Source: Verrucomicrobia subdivision 3 bacterium UBA693
GTDB lineage: Bacteria > Verrucomicrobiota > Verrucomicrobiia > Limisphaerales > UBA8199
NCBI GenBank assembly: GCA_002298785.1
Contig: DBMR01000025.1
Coordinates: 1 to 64,000, forward strand
Direction of reading: 5' to 3'
DNA length: 64,000 bases
The notes below the pieces were generated by a model that did no database searches, was not told the origin of the DNA, and saw nothing but the letters and a program-made list of their open reading frames with translations. Shown here one piece after another: positions 8,088 through 19,400 of this stretch (position 1 is the stretch's first letter; each line of letters starts with the position of its first letter). A program made the position numbers and the translations under genes.

Positions 8088-8713
8088 GTCTCCTTCGAGG
8101 GAGCTCCTTCGGTCACAATATTCACCACCTCGGTGGCGGCCCGTTCCATGTCGAGCACGATGGAATTGATGCGGCTGACCAGGTAGTTATACCCGGCGTG
8201 CGCGGGAATGGCCACGGCCAGGCCGGCAGCCGTGCAGATCAAAGCCTGCCAAACACCGTTGGAGAGCTGGCCGACGTGCGCGTGCAGGCCATCGTTCTGC
8301 ATCTGCATGAACGTGCGAATGAACCCCAGCACCGTCCCGAGCAAACCCATCAACGGCGCGAGTTGAGCAATCGTGGCCAGCAGGTTGAGCCGGCGTTCGA
8401 GCTGCGGCACCTCCGCCAGCCCGGCCTCTTCCAAGGCTTCCCGTACCCGTTCCCGGCCATGGTCACGGTTCAAAATCGCCGTCTTCACGAGCCGCGCCAC
8501 GGGGCCGTGGGTGGCGTCGCAAATCGACAACGCTTCCACGACATTATTGCGCTTCAATACGGTGCGCACCCCGTTGAGGAACTCCGTTGAGTTGATCTGG
8601 GACCGGTGACAGTGCAGCACACGCTCGATAAACACCGCCACGCTCACCGCGCTGCACAGCAGAATCAGCCACAGCATCAACCCCCCGCCGCTCAGTAATT
8701 CTGGCAAAGACAT
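8084..8713 (-). CDS. exbB: ExbB/TolQ/MotA-family proton channel protein
   Basis: The 209-residue inner-membrane protein has three hydrophobic segments: one near residues 10-28, and the paired helices around APLMGLLGTVLGFIRTF and ALICTAAGLAVAIPAHAGYN. These are the hallmark MotA/TolQ/ExbB motifs. It heads a tightly packed operon (exbB-exbD-tonB-like, each junction an ATGA overlap, perhaps with the zinc-ribbon gene). The role is the proton-conducting stator that energises the TonB-like partner. TolQ is the alternative name, but no Tol-Pal genes are nearby. Confidence 0.88.
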   Translation of the reverse strand: MSLPELLSGGGLMLWLILLCSAVSVAVFIERVLHCHRSQINSTEFLNGVRTVLKRNNVVEALSICDATHGPVARLVKTAILNRDHGRERVREALEEAGLAEVPQLERRLNLLATIAQLAPLMGLLGTVLGFIRTFMQMQNDGLHAHVGQLSNGVWQALICTAAGLAVAIPAHAGYNYLVSRINSIVLDMERAATEVVNIVTEGAPSKET

Positions 8714-8959
8714 GCCTTGTGTTATACCGCTTTAAGCAAAGGGGTTCAAAGGCCAAAGTTGCGCCTCAACCCCCCGGACCACCCCGCAGAGCTTGAGTAC
8801 AGGGCCAGACTACCCTGAGGGTGCCGGAGGACGGTTGGCGGGGTTTGCGAGGTGTGTATTTTGCGCAAGTTGTTTAAGATTAGTTGCTTATCCGCGCCGA
8901 GCCTGCAAACCCGGCAGTGGCAACGGTTCTATATCACCTTCGATTCTTTAAAACATAAG

Positions 8960-8988
8960 TTGACTGATTCTCCCCCATGGCGTATTCC
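8960..8988 (+). promoter_or_regulatory. sigma70-type promoter of the first LysR gene
   Basis: TTGACT (8960-8965) and TATTCC (8983-8988) are separated by 17 bases, followed only 12 bases later by the ATG at 9001. A start about 7 bases after the -10 box would leave a leader of roughly 5 bases. No Shine-Dalgarno sequence precedes the ATG. The rest of 8714-9000 shows no gene. Confidence 0.5.
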
Positions 8989-9000
8989 AGAGTCTAATTT

Positions 9001-9882
9001 ATGCAAATCGAAAGCCTGAAGGTGTATTGCGATTTGGTGGAGACCCAAAGCTTCACCAAAGCGGCGCAGGTCAATGGGGTGACGCAATCGGCGGTCAGCC
9101 AGCAGATCAGCGCCCTGGAGCGGACTTTCAAATCGATTCTGATCGAACGCAGCAAGAAGAACTTCCGGCTAACTCGCGAAGGCGAAGTGCTTTACGAGCA
9201 CAGCAAGCAGGTGATGCAGACCTATGACGCGCTGCATGCCCGGCTCCAGGCGGTCAAGGAAGTGGTCTCCGGCAACATTCGGGTCGCCACGATCTACAGC
9301 ATCGGCCTCCATGACTTGCCGGCGCATATCAAAGAATTTCTCAAGCAGTATCCGACAGTCAATGTCCACGTGGAATACCGCAGGGCAAACCAGGTTTACG
9401 AAGACGTTATCGGTAACGTCGTCGACATCGGATTGGTAGCCTATCCGAATCGGGACAGTAAGCTCGAAGTTTACCCGCTGCGTAAGGATCCGCTGGTGCT
9501 GATTTGCCATCCGGAACATGAGTTTGCGAAGAACAAGTCCGTAAAGCTCAAAGCTCTATCCGGTCAGAAATTCATCGGCTTCGAACCCGACATCCCCACC
9601 CGGCGTGCCTTGGACCGAATTTTGAAAGACCACTCGGTCGAGATCCATCACGTTATGGAATTCGACAATATCGAAACCGTGAAACGTGCGGTGGAGATTG
9701 ACGCCGGGGTGGCGATCATTCCGATGAGCACTGTGGTGCAGGAAGTCGCGAAGCACACGCTGACGCAGGTGGCTTTGGCCGACGGCGAATTCTTCCGTCC
9801 GCTCGCGGCGATTTACAAGCGCACCAAGGTGCTCTCGCCCGCCATGAAGGAATTCCTGGCGCTGCTGCGCAAGGGCGTGTAG
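9001..9882 (+). CDS. LysR-family transcriptional regulator, copy 1
   Basis: The 293-residue protein has an N-terminal winged helix-turn-helix (residues 1-60; SFTKAAQVNGVTQSAVSQQI) and a LysR substrate-binding domain (about 90-290; SGNIRVATIYSIGLHDLP, GLVAYP, DPLVLICHPEHE, VEIDAGVAIIP). It is almost certainly a paralog of the regulator at 29713: same length, alignable without gaps and with long identical stretches. The layout is CysB/CbbR-like. The ligand cannot be inferred. It is convergent with the aminopeptidase gene, only 8 bases apart. Confidence 0.9.
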   Translation: MQIESLKVYCDLVETQSFTKAAQVNGVTQSAVSQQISALERTFKSILIERSKKNFRLTREGEVLYEHSKQVMQTYDALHARLQAVKEVVSGNIRVATIYSIGLHDLPAHIKEFLKQYPTVNVHVEYRRANQVYEDVIGNVVDIGLVAYPNRDSKLEVYPLRKDPLVLICHPEHEFAKNKSVKLKALSGQKFIGFEPDIPTRRALDRILKDHSVEIHHVMEFDNIETVKRAVEIDAGVAIIPMSTVVQEVAKHTLTQVALADGEFFRPLAAIYKRTKVLSPAMKEFLALLRKGV

Positions 9883-9890
9883 CCCGACCG

Positions 9891-11000
9891 CTATTTCAGA
9901 TTCGCCGGGTTCAACGGCTTCAGGTCTTTCGGCAGGAACAGCCCGTCTTTCCGGATCAGTTCCCCGTCGAACCAGATTTCACCGCCGCCCCATTCCGGGC
10001 GTTGGATCAGCACCATGTCCCAGTGCACGGCGGAGCGGTTTCCGTTGTCGCAATCCTCGTAAGCCTGCCCGGGGGTCAGGTGCAGCGACCCGGCGATCTT
10101 CTCGTCAAAGAGAATGTCGCACATCGGGTTGAGGATATAAGGATTGAAGCCGAGGGAGAATTCGCCGGTGTACCGGGCGCCGGCATCGGTATCTAAAATT
10201 TCGTTGAGCCGGGACGTATTGTTGGAGGTGGCCTTGACCACTTTGCCGTCCTTGAATTCCAAGCGCACGTTTTCGAATTTCGTGCCGGCGTAGAGGGTGG
10301 GAGTGTTGAACTGGATAAAGCCGTTGATCGAAGTTTTAACCGGGCAGGAATAGACTTCGCCATCCGGGATGTTGCGGTCGCCTTGGCAGGTTTTGGCCCC
10401 GATGCCTTTAATGCTGAATTCCAGATCCGTGCCCGGGCCCTTGATCTGGACGCGATCGGCGGCTTTCATGCGCCGTTGCAGCGGCACCATGGCGCGGGCC
10501 ATCTTGAGATAATCCATGGTGCAGACGTCGAAATAGAGATTCTCGAACGCTTCGGTGCTCATGCCGGCGTTCTGGGCCATGCTCGGCGATGGCCAGCGCA
10601 GCACGCACCACCGCGTCTGGTTTACCCGGTAATTCAGCACCGGGCGATTGATCCGTGAGTATAATCCCATCAATTCGCTCGGCACATCCGAAGTCTCATT
10701 GGCGTTGGCACTGCCGCGGATGGCGATGTACGCCTGCACCTTCTTCATGCGGAACAACTCCAGGTCGCGCACCAGCGTCGCGTGCTCCTCATCGGTCCCG
10801 CGCAGCATTTCCCGGGTCACCCGGGTGTGCCGCATCTCCACGATGGGGACCGCGCCCGCCTCGCGCGCGCTCCGCATCAGTTCCACCACGAATTCGTCGG
10901 GCACCTCGACCATGTCCAGCAGCACCCGGTCGCCCTTCTTCAGTTTGGTGGAATAATTTACGAGCAAAGAAGCCAGTTTCTTGTATCGCGGATCAGTCAT
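9891..11000 (-). CDS. M29-family metalloaminopeptidase (AmpS/thermophilic aminopeptidase-like)
   Basis: The 369-residue protein fits the M29 family of cytoplasmic two-metal aminopeptidases that release N-terminal residues from peptides. Visible motifs are NIPDGEVY (metal Glu), GEFSLGFNP (metal Glu), AGSLHLTPGQAY (His) and the near-terminal HWDMV (His, Asp). The N-terminal domain begins with the typical KLASLLVNYSTKLKKGDRVL. No signal peptide is seen. Length is slightly below the usual 400-410. ATG 11000 is the first start and fits the family N-terminus. It appears monocistronic. Confidence 0.85.
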   Translation of the reverse strand: MTDPRYKKLASLLVNYSTKLKKGDRVLLDMVEVPDEFVVELMRSAREAGAVPIVEMRHTRVTREMLRGTDEEHATLVRDLELFRMKKVQAYIAIRGSANANETSDVPSELMGLYSRINRPVLNYRVNQTRWCVLRWPSPSMAQNAGMSTEAFENLYFDVCTMDYLKMARAMVPLQRRMKAADRVQIKGPGTDLEFSIKGIGAKTCQGDRNIPDGEVYSCPVKTSINGFIQFNTPTLYAGTKFENVRLEFKDGKVVKATSNNTSRLNEILDTDAGARYTGEFSLGFNPYILNPMCDILFDEKIAGSLHLTPGQAYEDCDNGNRSAVHWDMVLIQRPEWGGGEIWFDGELIRKDGLFLPKDLKPLNPANLK

Positions 11001-11025
11001 AACACTGGAAGCAGGCTAGACAACT

Positions 11026-11098
11026 CCGGGCTTTTGTCGAGCGGCAAGCGCGGCCCCGGGCGGTCGCGGCAAACGGCGCCACCTCTGTAAAAGCCCGG
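11026..11098. repeat. long-range inverted repeat
   Basis: CCGGGCTTTT at 11026-11035 and AAAAGCCCGG at 11089-11098 are perfect 10-base complements flanking a 53-base GC-rich core. The element sits between the aminopeptidase start and the GH95 stop. It could end GH95 transcription or be a structured RNA; it lacks a simple short-loop terminator form. Confidence 0.5.
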
Positions 11099-11106
11099 CT
11101 CCGGCC

Positions 11107-13440
11107 CTATGGGCTGGGGAACGAGGCTTCGAGCCGTTGACCTCTGCGTAGCATGGCTTCGTAATTGTCCCCGCTCCGTTTCACTCCAGACCGGTTCCAC
11201 ACTGGGACCCGGCCGCCGAAATTATCCCGGATCCTGACGATGCCGTCCGAGCCCGCGACCACGCGCAACCAGGTGGTAGCGCCATGCTCCCGCCGCGCAG
11301 AGACTTTGTGACCGCCTTCCGCGCGGAGATCTTTGAACTCGGCCTGGGCCCAGCTATTCGGGGTGGCCGGGAAGATGCGGATGATGCCGGGGGTTGGTTT
11401 GCCAGTGAGCGGCGCCCACGATTGCAGCAGCATCTCATGCACCGCTTCCATTGCCAGGAAATTGCCTTCCAGCGTAAATGGCCGATAGGTGAAGGTGCTG
11501 TAGCCGGATTTGGTTTGGTCTCCGTTGGCGTGGAAACCATTCCGCAGAATGAACGCGCGAGTATAGATGTCCAGGTTACGCCAGGCCGCCTCGGCATCAC
11601 CGACGCGGGCCCGCAGGCAAGCCATCCAGGAGAAGGAGTAGCCACACCAGGCTTTGGTGCCCGCCCGGTCCCAATCCGCCAAGCTGGCCTCGATGACCCG
11701 GCGTTCTCCAGTCCCGCCATCCGTCGTGATCAGGTTGAAGGGATGGAGCGGCATGAGGTTGGAGAGGTGCCGATGGCTTCCGGGCAAGGGGGTGGTTTCA
11801 TCCAACAGCAAGGTACCTTGTGAGTTCAGGTGAAAAGGTTCGAGCTTCCGGGCGGTGGCCGACCAATCGGCGGCGGCACGTGTGTCTCCCAGCGCCTGTG
11901 CCATCTCCTCCAGGGCGAGAAACAGCACCTTCATGCTGGCCAGGTCGTAATTGCTGTTGGGAATGAGAAACGCCCGCCGGGTATTATCAAAAATCTCGGG
12001 TGAGCTCGATAACGGCAGTTTTAAGTATCCACGGGCGTCCGGGGTCAGCAGCGCCTGGAGGCAGAGGCCAATTTCGCGGCAGAAAGGAAATGCGCGGGTC
12101 TTGAGAAACTCCCGGTCTGCGGTATGCCGCCAGTGGAGGTAGAACAAGTGCGCGTTCCAAGCCCCCATGGTCGGGGAAAGGCTGTATTGACCCCAGCCGC
12201 CCAACGGTTGCCCCGCCAGGCTCATCACGCCCGGCACCGCCGCACCCGGGGCCCCGTAGAAATCCTTGGCGAAGTTTTTAAACGTCGGCAGCAGCGCCCA
12301 GAGGTAGTCGAGAAAGCAGGCGCCTTCATCAAAATCGCCCGAAGCCCGGTAGGCGAGGTAGGTCATCTGGGTGTTGAGGTCGTTGTGATAATCCCCCTTC
12401 CACGGAGGCAACGTGCCGGCATCCGCGCTCCACACGCCTTGCAGCGGCATGGGTGGCGCCTCGCGCCGGGAAGCCGCGCCGTAAAAATAGCGCACGAGAT
12501 AATAGTGCTGGAGCACTTTCGCCTCCGGAAGGTTGACGCTGGAGCGGTCCCAGAAACCGGCCCACCATTTTGCATGCGGTTTGAGGCGTCTTGCAAAGCC
12601 AGCATTGAGCGCGCGGCTCACGCGGGCCTGGGCCACCGCGAGCGGACTCTTGCCTTCCTTGCTCGTGGCGACGGTCACCGCGAGCAGCGTGTGGTCACCC
12701 ACGCGTTTCCAGGCCGCGCAGACCGCGTATTCGAATCCCTCGGCCCCGGGTTGCTCGAACCAGGTCCAGCCCTCCTTGCTTCCCGCCCGTGCCGGAGGGT
12801 AGTTCAATTTCTTCACCGATTCCGGGCTGCGCAGGCGGACCTGCCGGAGCTGCGCGCCGGGGATTTCTGCCAGGAGCACTGGTTCCCGCACGTTCGCCGC
12901 GTCGACGAACGCCTGGATTTCCGACCCATCCTCGAGCCGGACGTGGCCGGTGGCGTCCGCGAGGTGCAAGGCGAAATCCTGCACGTGCCGGCCCTGGTCG
13001 AGTTCAATTTCCAGGCGGCCCGCGGGCAGCTTTGTCGGCGGCCCGTCGTAGTCGTAATTGGAATCGAACACCTCGTTGAACTCCTGCATCCGGTCTTCGG
13101 CCACCATGCGTTGCATGGCCTTCCAGGTAAACCGTTCGCGCACCTTCAGAAAGGCCTGCGAGGGGCGCTCGTCCCAGAGATCCCCGCGGTCCAGCGAGAG
13201 TCGCACCAGGTTGGTTTCGCCCCACAGCAGGGCGCCCATCAACCCGTTGCCGAGCGGCACCGCCTCGTCCCACGTGCGAATCGGAGCGGCCAATTTGAGA
13301 TCCAGAGCGGGATCGGGGCCGGTTGGAGCGGCCGGAGTCGCCAGACGGCTGACCCCGAGCACGGCGCAGCAGGCCAGAGTGGTCAGGATCCGCGAAAGAT
13401 GGAACTCGTTCGCTCCCGCACAAAATGGGTGTGTTTTCAC
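11107..13440 (-). CDS. GH95-family glycoside hydrolase (alpha-L-fucosidase-like), secreted
   Basis: The 777-residue protein begins with a hydrophobic signal-like segment (LTTLACCAVLGVS) and the GH95 hallmark WDEAVPLGNGLMGALLWG. It continues through the (alpha/alpha)6 barrel (WKGDYHNDLNTQMTY, SSSPE, PFTLEGNF) to a beta-rich C-terminus. Family enzymes invert alpha-1,2-fucosyl (some alpha-galactosyl) linkages on glycans. Two positions look unusual: N-x-N of characterised fucosidases appears as D354-L-N356, and the aspartate of 'IDGNF' is Glu 658 here. The annotated start is GTG 13440, 21 bases after the A2M stop on the same strand; an operon is likely. Substrate may therefore differ from fucose. 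Confidence 0.82.
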   Translation of the reverse strand: MKTHPFCAGANEFHLSRILTTLACCAVLGVSRLATPAAPTGPDPALDLKLAAPIRTWDEAVPLGNGLMGALLWGETNLVRLSLDRGDLWDERPSQAFLKVRERFTWKAMQRMVAEDRMQEFNEVFDSNYDYDGPPTKLPAGRLEIELDQGRHVQDFALHLADATGHVRLEDGSEIQAFVDAANVREPVLLAEIPGAQLRQVRLRSPESVKKLNYPPARAGSKEGWTWFEQPGAEGFEYAVCAAWKRVGDHTLLAVTVATSKEGKSPLAVAQARVSRALNAGFARRLKPHAKWWAGFWDRSSVNLPEAKVLQHYYLVRYFYGAASRREAPPMPLQGVWSADAGTLPPWKGDYHNDLNTQMTYLAYRASGDFDEGACFLDYLWALLPTFKNFAKDFYGAPGAAVPGVMSLAGQPLGGWGQYSLSPTMGAWNAHLFYLHWRHTADREFLKTRAFPFCREIGLCLQALLTPDARGYLKLPLSSSPEIFDNTRRAFLIPNSNYDLASMKVLFLALEEMAQALGDTRAAADWSATARKLEPFHLNSQGTLLLDETTPLPGSHRHLSNLMPLHPFNLITTDGGTGERRVIEASLADWDRAGTKAWCGYSFSWMACLRARVGDAEAAWRNLDIYTRAFILRNGFHANGDQTKSGYSTFTYRPFTLEGNFLAMEAVHEMLLQSWAPLTGKPTPGIIRIFPATPNSWAQAEFKDLRAEGGHKVSARREHGATTWLRVVAGSDGIVRIRDNFGGRVPVWNRSGVKRSGDNYEAMLRRGQRLEASFPSP

Positions 13441-13461
13441 CCGGCAGTGGTTACCACAGCT

Positions 13462-16400
13462 TCATTTCACCCGCAACGGCAGGCTTTCAGAATGCGAGTT
13501 GAACTCGGGCGCGTACATGCACTGGATTTCCGCCACCCCGGTTTGATAATCACCGCGCAACTGTACGCGGGTGGAATACTCAAACACGTAAACGCCCTTG
13601 GGCAGGTAATCGATGAAGAAATGGCTGGCGGTGTCCCGTGTGGATTCGTAATACGCCAGGCCGTCCTGATATTTGTAATGCGAAAGGACGTTCACCGGTT
13701 CCGTGCCGCTGCCGCGCTGGTCTTTGAGGTGGACATACTCCATGTCGCGATCCGAGCGCAGCTCGATGCGCACTACCAACTCATCCCCGACCTGGACCGG
13801 GCCGGTGACCGGAGTGAGCACCGGACCGCGATTGCTGTTGGATTTTACATACAGGCTTTTGCGCAACTTCAGCGGAGTCCCCGCATACGGCGTAATCTTG
13901 CCGAGCTCCTCGAGGTATTGCCAATGCGCGCTGCCCCAGGCCACTCCGGTGTCCGTCTTCTTCACGGTGATTTCACCAAACCCGGGTTTCACTTCCGGAC
14001 CGGAGAACCGGACTTCATAAAATCCGGTGCCGGGTTCGACCTGGCTGCGGGTGCCGGCCTGCGGCTTCTTCCCGCTGGACGTCGTCGCCGCGGCGCCCAC
14101 CCGGGGCGTGAGATCGAGGCCGCCCGCCCGCAATTGCACCAGCGCCTGGCTCGACAGCAGATCACGTCCGCGCAGCAGCAAGGCGTAAACGGCGTCCGCG
14201 GTGGCCCGGGTGGTTTTCCAATCCTGCGTTTGCTTTTGTTTAAGGAGCCAGACCTGCAACTCCTCCACCGCCGCCGCATCTTTCGCAACTTCGGCGAAGG
14301 CCTCGATCATGAGGGCCTGCGTTTCGATCGGCGCTCGATACCACCACCAGCTCAGCTCGGTGTCACGCCAGAACCTGCCCATCTCTTCGCTGGTGACGCT
14401 GCGTTCACGCAACGAGGCCAGGATCGCCGCGGGGACGGTGTCGGTGGTCTTCGCGAAATCGGCGAAGCGTTTCAAGGCAATGGCCAGGTGTCCCTGGGTC
14501 TGGCGCGAGCCGGTCTTCAGCCAATGCTTGCGGGACTGCGCCAGGAAGAACTCCACCGCCTTGAGATGTTCGGCGGCGACCGGCATATCCTTCAGGAAGA
14601 AGCTGCGGCCATAAAGATAGAGGGCGTCGGTGGCGCTGGGAACGTACTTCCCTGGTTCCGGCCGGCTGAGAATCCGTTGGTGGGATTCAGTCATCCATTG
14701 GTCGAGCCGCTGCAAGGAGCGGATGGCCGGGCTGACATCGATATCCACCCCGAGGTGGCGCAAGCGGCCGAAGCCGGTGGTGATATATAACGTGATATAG
14801 TCATTTCCCAGCCCGCCCGGAAACCAGGGCCAGGAACCGTCCTGAAGTTGCATCTGCTGGAGTTTCTCCAGCACGCGCGCAGTCTCCGACTCGAGCCGAT
14901 TGTCATCAAAGAGAATGCCGACGTTGCGTCGGGCCTGGCTTTCCGCCCGCGCCTGTCGCAGCCACGGGGTTTCTTCGAGCGTCACGCTCTTGAGATCCTG
15001 GTTCTTTTCGAGCGGACTATCGAGTGCGGGCGTGTTGCGCCATTGCTCGAAGACGCGATGAATCTTCGGATCGGAATTCGCGATCGAACGTGCCAGGGCG
15101 TTCGCATAAAGCCGATTGAAAGTCTGCTCCGAGCATTCGTAGGGATATTCCATCAGGTACGGCAACGCCAGCACGGCATACCAGGCCGGCTGCGACACCA
15201 TCTGGAAGGTGAGGCTTTGGTGACGGAGCGTTTTTGAGGCGCCCGATTTACTAAGCCGCGTGAAATCGAAGGTCTTGGTCGCCGGACCGCGGATCGGTAA
15301 TGGCAGCGATTCCGTGACCAGCACCCGGCGGGAAAGGACCGGCACCGCTCCTTCTTCACCATCCGAGAGTTTCTCGGTGGCGGCGACCGCCTTGTAGCTC
15401 AGGAATCCGCAACCGTCCGGCACCATAATGCGCCAGGACAAAGTCTTGGATTCGCGCGCCGGGATCGTGAAATTCTGCTCGGGCTGAGTATTGCCGAGCA
15501 ACCGATCCGCCGCGCTTTCATCGATGATTTGCTGGAACGTCAGGCGCGCCTTCCCCGACTGTGGTTGATCGGATTGATTGGATATCTTGATGGTGAACTC
15601 CACGGCGTCCCCTTCGCGCAGGAACCGTGGCGCATTGGGTTGCACCATTAAGTCTTTGGCGGTGACGGTTTCACCGGAGATCCCGCCCGCGCGCATCGCT
15701 GGGTCATGGGCGAATCCGAGGAAGCGCCATTTGGTCAGGGCTTCGGGCATGGTGAATTCGATGCGCACCACGCCGTTGGAATCCGACCGGAGCTGAGGAT
15801 AAAAGAAGGCCGTTTCGTTAAGGTTTTTGCGGGCGGTCACGGAGCCGAGGTCGGGAGCCGGCGCCGCTGCTTTATCCTTTGCCAGCCCAAAGCTTGGCAT
15901 TTCTTTTGCCTCCGGAATCGCGCTACCCGTCGCCGTGACAGGAGCGGCCGCGCGGGATGCGGGCATGGCGAGGTTGACCTCCTCCCGGAGCATCGCCATC
16001 GGAGCTGCGGCATCCAGCTTATAATCTCGGCCGGCCATACCGCCTAGTGCGCGTCGATTCATCATTTCGCCGCGCCTGAGAAAGCCTCCCATCCGACCAG
16101 CCAACTCCGGCGGGAAAGCGCGGTAGGTGATGGCGACAGATTCAAATCGCGGCCGCCAATTGCCCGTTACCGGATTGAAGCCCTGGACCATATTCGCGAA
16201 TTGCGATTGGAACCAGGAGTTATCACGGCGAAACATCCAAAACTGTTGGGGCCAGTTATGACCGATAAAGGCATCGAGCGAAGCGTCGTAAAGGGTGGCG
16301 GCAAATTCGGCGCTCGGCTTCTCCGCCGCCGCGCTGCCATCCGGACTCTCGATGCGCAAGGTCCACGTGCTTTTCTGCCCCGGTTCCAGCTTCGAGACGA

Positions 16401-19400
16401 AGTGTTCCCAGCTCAGTTTCAGTTCTTTGTTCTTCCAGGGGACTTCGACCATCCGGGCCACGAGGTAGCTGCGATTTTCCCGCACCTGGGTCACGTGCAG
16501 CAAGAACCCGCCGCGCATATCCTCGGTAACTTTGACCCGGATTTGACGCTGGGTGCGTCCCGGCTCGGTCCAGAATTTCTGAATCACCTGGCCGCGATGC
16601 ACGACCTCAACGCACGCGCGTCCGGTGTCATACCCGGTGCCCCACAGCGCGACAAACTCGTCACCCGGTTGGACCTCCCAATTGGGAGCGTCGAAAATCT
16701 GCGGCAATCTAATCCCCAGCCGCTGGGCCTCGGGTTCCACCACCCGCAACGGCATTCGGCCCGAGACCTTTTTGCCGTAGCGATCCTGGGTCTCCACTAC
16801 CGCGCGATAGGCTCCTTCCGGCAGGTTAAAATCCAGCTTGCTGATGCCGTTGGTGTCCGTGGTGAAGCCCTTCTCGGCAACCAGTTTTCCCAGCGGCCAG
16901 TTGTTGGGCTCGGAGAGGTCACCATCGATGCGGCCATCGTGATCTTCGTCCTCACCATCCAGCAGGGGACGATGCACCTTAGCCGGCTGTTCCAGCGCAT
17001 AGACTTTAAGACTGCCTTCCGCAACTTGCGGCTCCGCATCGAGGCTGCGAGTCGAGACGGTGACCGTCGCGGGTTGACCCGCCGTCAGCCAGGCGGCGGC
17101 CGAGATACTGGCTTCCAGGGCGGTGTAACCTACGCGTACCCCGCGATCCGCTGAGCGGGTTTCGCCCGCGGTATCCGTGACGTCCGCCGTAACTTCGAAC
17201 ACAAAAGAGGGATCGTCCTTTTCCGGCACTTTGGGATCCGGTTTTGCGGTAAACTCGATGACGAAGCTGCCGTCCGGGTTAGTGACGGCGGTTCCATGCA
17301 GAATTTCCTGGCTGTCGCTGTGGAAGCTGCCACGCCCCCACCAACCCCACCACCACGGCATGCGCACTTCGCGGACCACGCGGTATTTCACGGTGGCGCC
17401 ATCCACCGCGGCGCCAGTGTAGCCCATGGCCTGGCCGCTGAGCTTCACCACGTCGTTCAGTCGTGCCGGGGTCCTGGGCGCCGCCAGCGTCACCACGAAT
17501 TTCGGCCGTTTATACTCCTCGACGCGGAAGGCGGTGGTCCCGGCCGCCCGGCTATCCACCACCATCAGCGACATGGAGCCCATGACGCGGTCGCGCGGCG
17601 TGGTGAAACTGCCGGAAAAGGAGCCGTAATCGTTAGCCTGCTGCTTTTGCCGGGCGATTTCCTTGCCGTTGGGGTCCTGGAAAACCACGGTCAAGGACTC
17701 CCCTTTTAGCACCTGGTAATCGTTCTTCGCCTGGTCCACTGACAGGCAGATGCCTTTGTAATGCACCGTTTGTCCCGGCCGATAAATGGAGCGGTCGGTG
17801 AAGAAAATGGTCTGCGGCGGCATCGGCTGCTCTTCGCCGCGCCACCAGGCCCAGAGTTCACCGGGCAAAGCCAGGCGCTGTTCACCGTGCTGGGCCAGCA
17901 ACAAGTGGCGCTGCTGAGGCTGAGTCGTGAATTTGAAATAGCCGTCGTTGTCCGCCGTCTGATCGGGCGCGGTCGAGCGATTGTTGTTGTTATCCGCCCG
18001 CCAGAGCTTCAATTGGGCACCCGGAATCGGTTCGCCGGAGAGGGCATCCAGCACATAACCCTCGAGGTTTCCTTCGCGCTGACGCGTTACCAAAGCCAGG
18101 GAGCTAACCCAGACCTGGCAGCAGGACAATGGATTGTCAATTTGTGTGAACTTCTCGTCGTAACTCGCAAATAGCAGGTAGAACCCGGGCGGCAGTTTAT
18201 CCGGTGCCGGCAAGGCTTTGGCGTGTTCCTTGAAATCTTCCGTTGGCGGCAAGGCTTCGCTCCATTCCAGGGCCGGGGTGCCGCGCAAGATCTCGAGTTG
18301 TTCGGCTACGTTCAGGTAACCAGGGTTTCGGCGTTGGCCGAGCCAGATCTTGGTCCAATCGTAGGCTATGGCCCGAAAATAAACCTTGGTCAGGTTGCGG
18401 TAATGAACGGTGATCTTAGGTCCGGCCGAATTCCAGACGCGTTCGGTCGTGATCCGGGATGATTTGGATTCGATCTCAGCCGCGAGGTTGCGGCACAGCT
18501 TCGCGCCCATGGATTCCGGGAACATCTCGGCGGCGCGTAATGCCAGTTTTCGCGCCTCGACCCAGTCGCCTTCAGTTTGCAGCAACCGCGCGTTCCGCTC
18601 CATGGCCAGGGTGGTGATTTCAGAATCCGCATTATCGCGGATGAAACGTGCGAGGGCCGCTTTGTACCGCGCCGCGCGGTCTTCCCCGGAGGCGGCATTG
18701 TATCCCCAGTTGAGCCGTTCCAAGTCTGCGGCGGCGAAAGCGTCGCGCGGCGCGGGGTCGGATTGATGAAATCGCAAGAGCCTCTGATAAGTGGAGATCG
18801 CCTTGAGCGCCGCCACCTCTTTGTCTGCGGATTCAGGTTTCCAGGCGAGGAACGCCGCTGACGGGTCCAGAACCGGATCACTCGCCGACAACTCGAACGC
18901 TTCCTGTGGCCGGGCTGCGGCCTGTTCGCCTGAGGTGTAAAACGACAGGGCTTCGTAGGCGATAAAATCGTAGAGCGTAGGCCGGTAGGAATCGGGCATG
19001 GTGCCCTTGGTCAGGAGGATGGACCAATCGGCGATCGGCATCGCCTTGAGGATCGTTTCGGCGGCCATCGCTGATTGGAACCGGGCGTCAATTTCAGCAA
19101 AAAGCCGGGGTAAATCCCAGGTGGTAAAATCCTTGCCGGGAGCAGTGGAGGTGGCGGTGCGTTGCAGGAAGCGCCAGCGATTCTGTTCAAAGTAATTCCA
19201 ATACCAATGCGCGAGCAGGGTGTCGAAAATCGGAACCATCTCCTTGGCCGCAGTGGCTTTCGCCTGTTCCAGGCGCGTGATCCGTTCCTCCGGCTTATCT
19301 CCCTGGATGAGGCCTTCGAGCGCCACTTTGGTGGCCACCGCTTTAACGGCTTCCGGCCAGGCTTTCTCCTTCAGCGCTCCTTGCAGGATGGGCTCGAGAT

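Noticed and set aside
12124..14790. 888-codon plus-strand open frame
   Set aside because: It runs antisense across the GH95 and A2M genes, both strongly supported; composition is Arg/Gly/Pro-rich as expected of a shadow frame.
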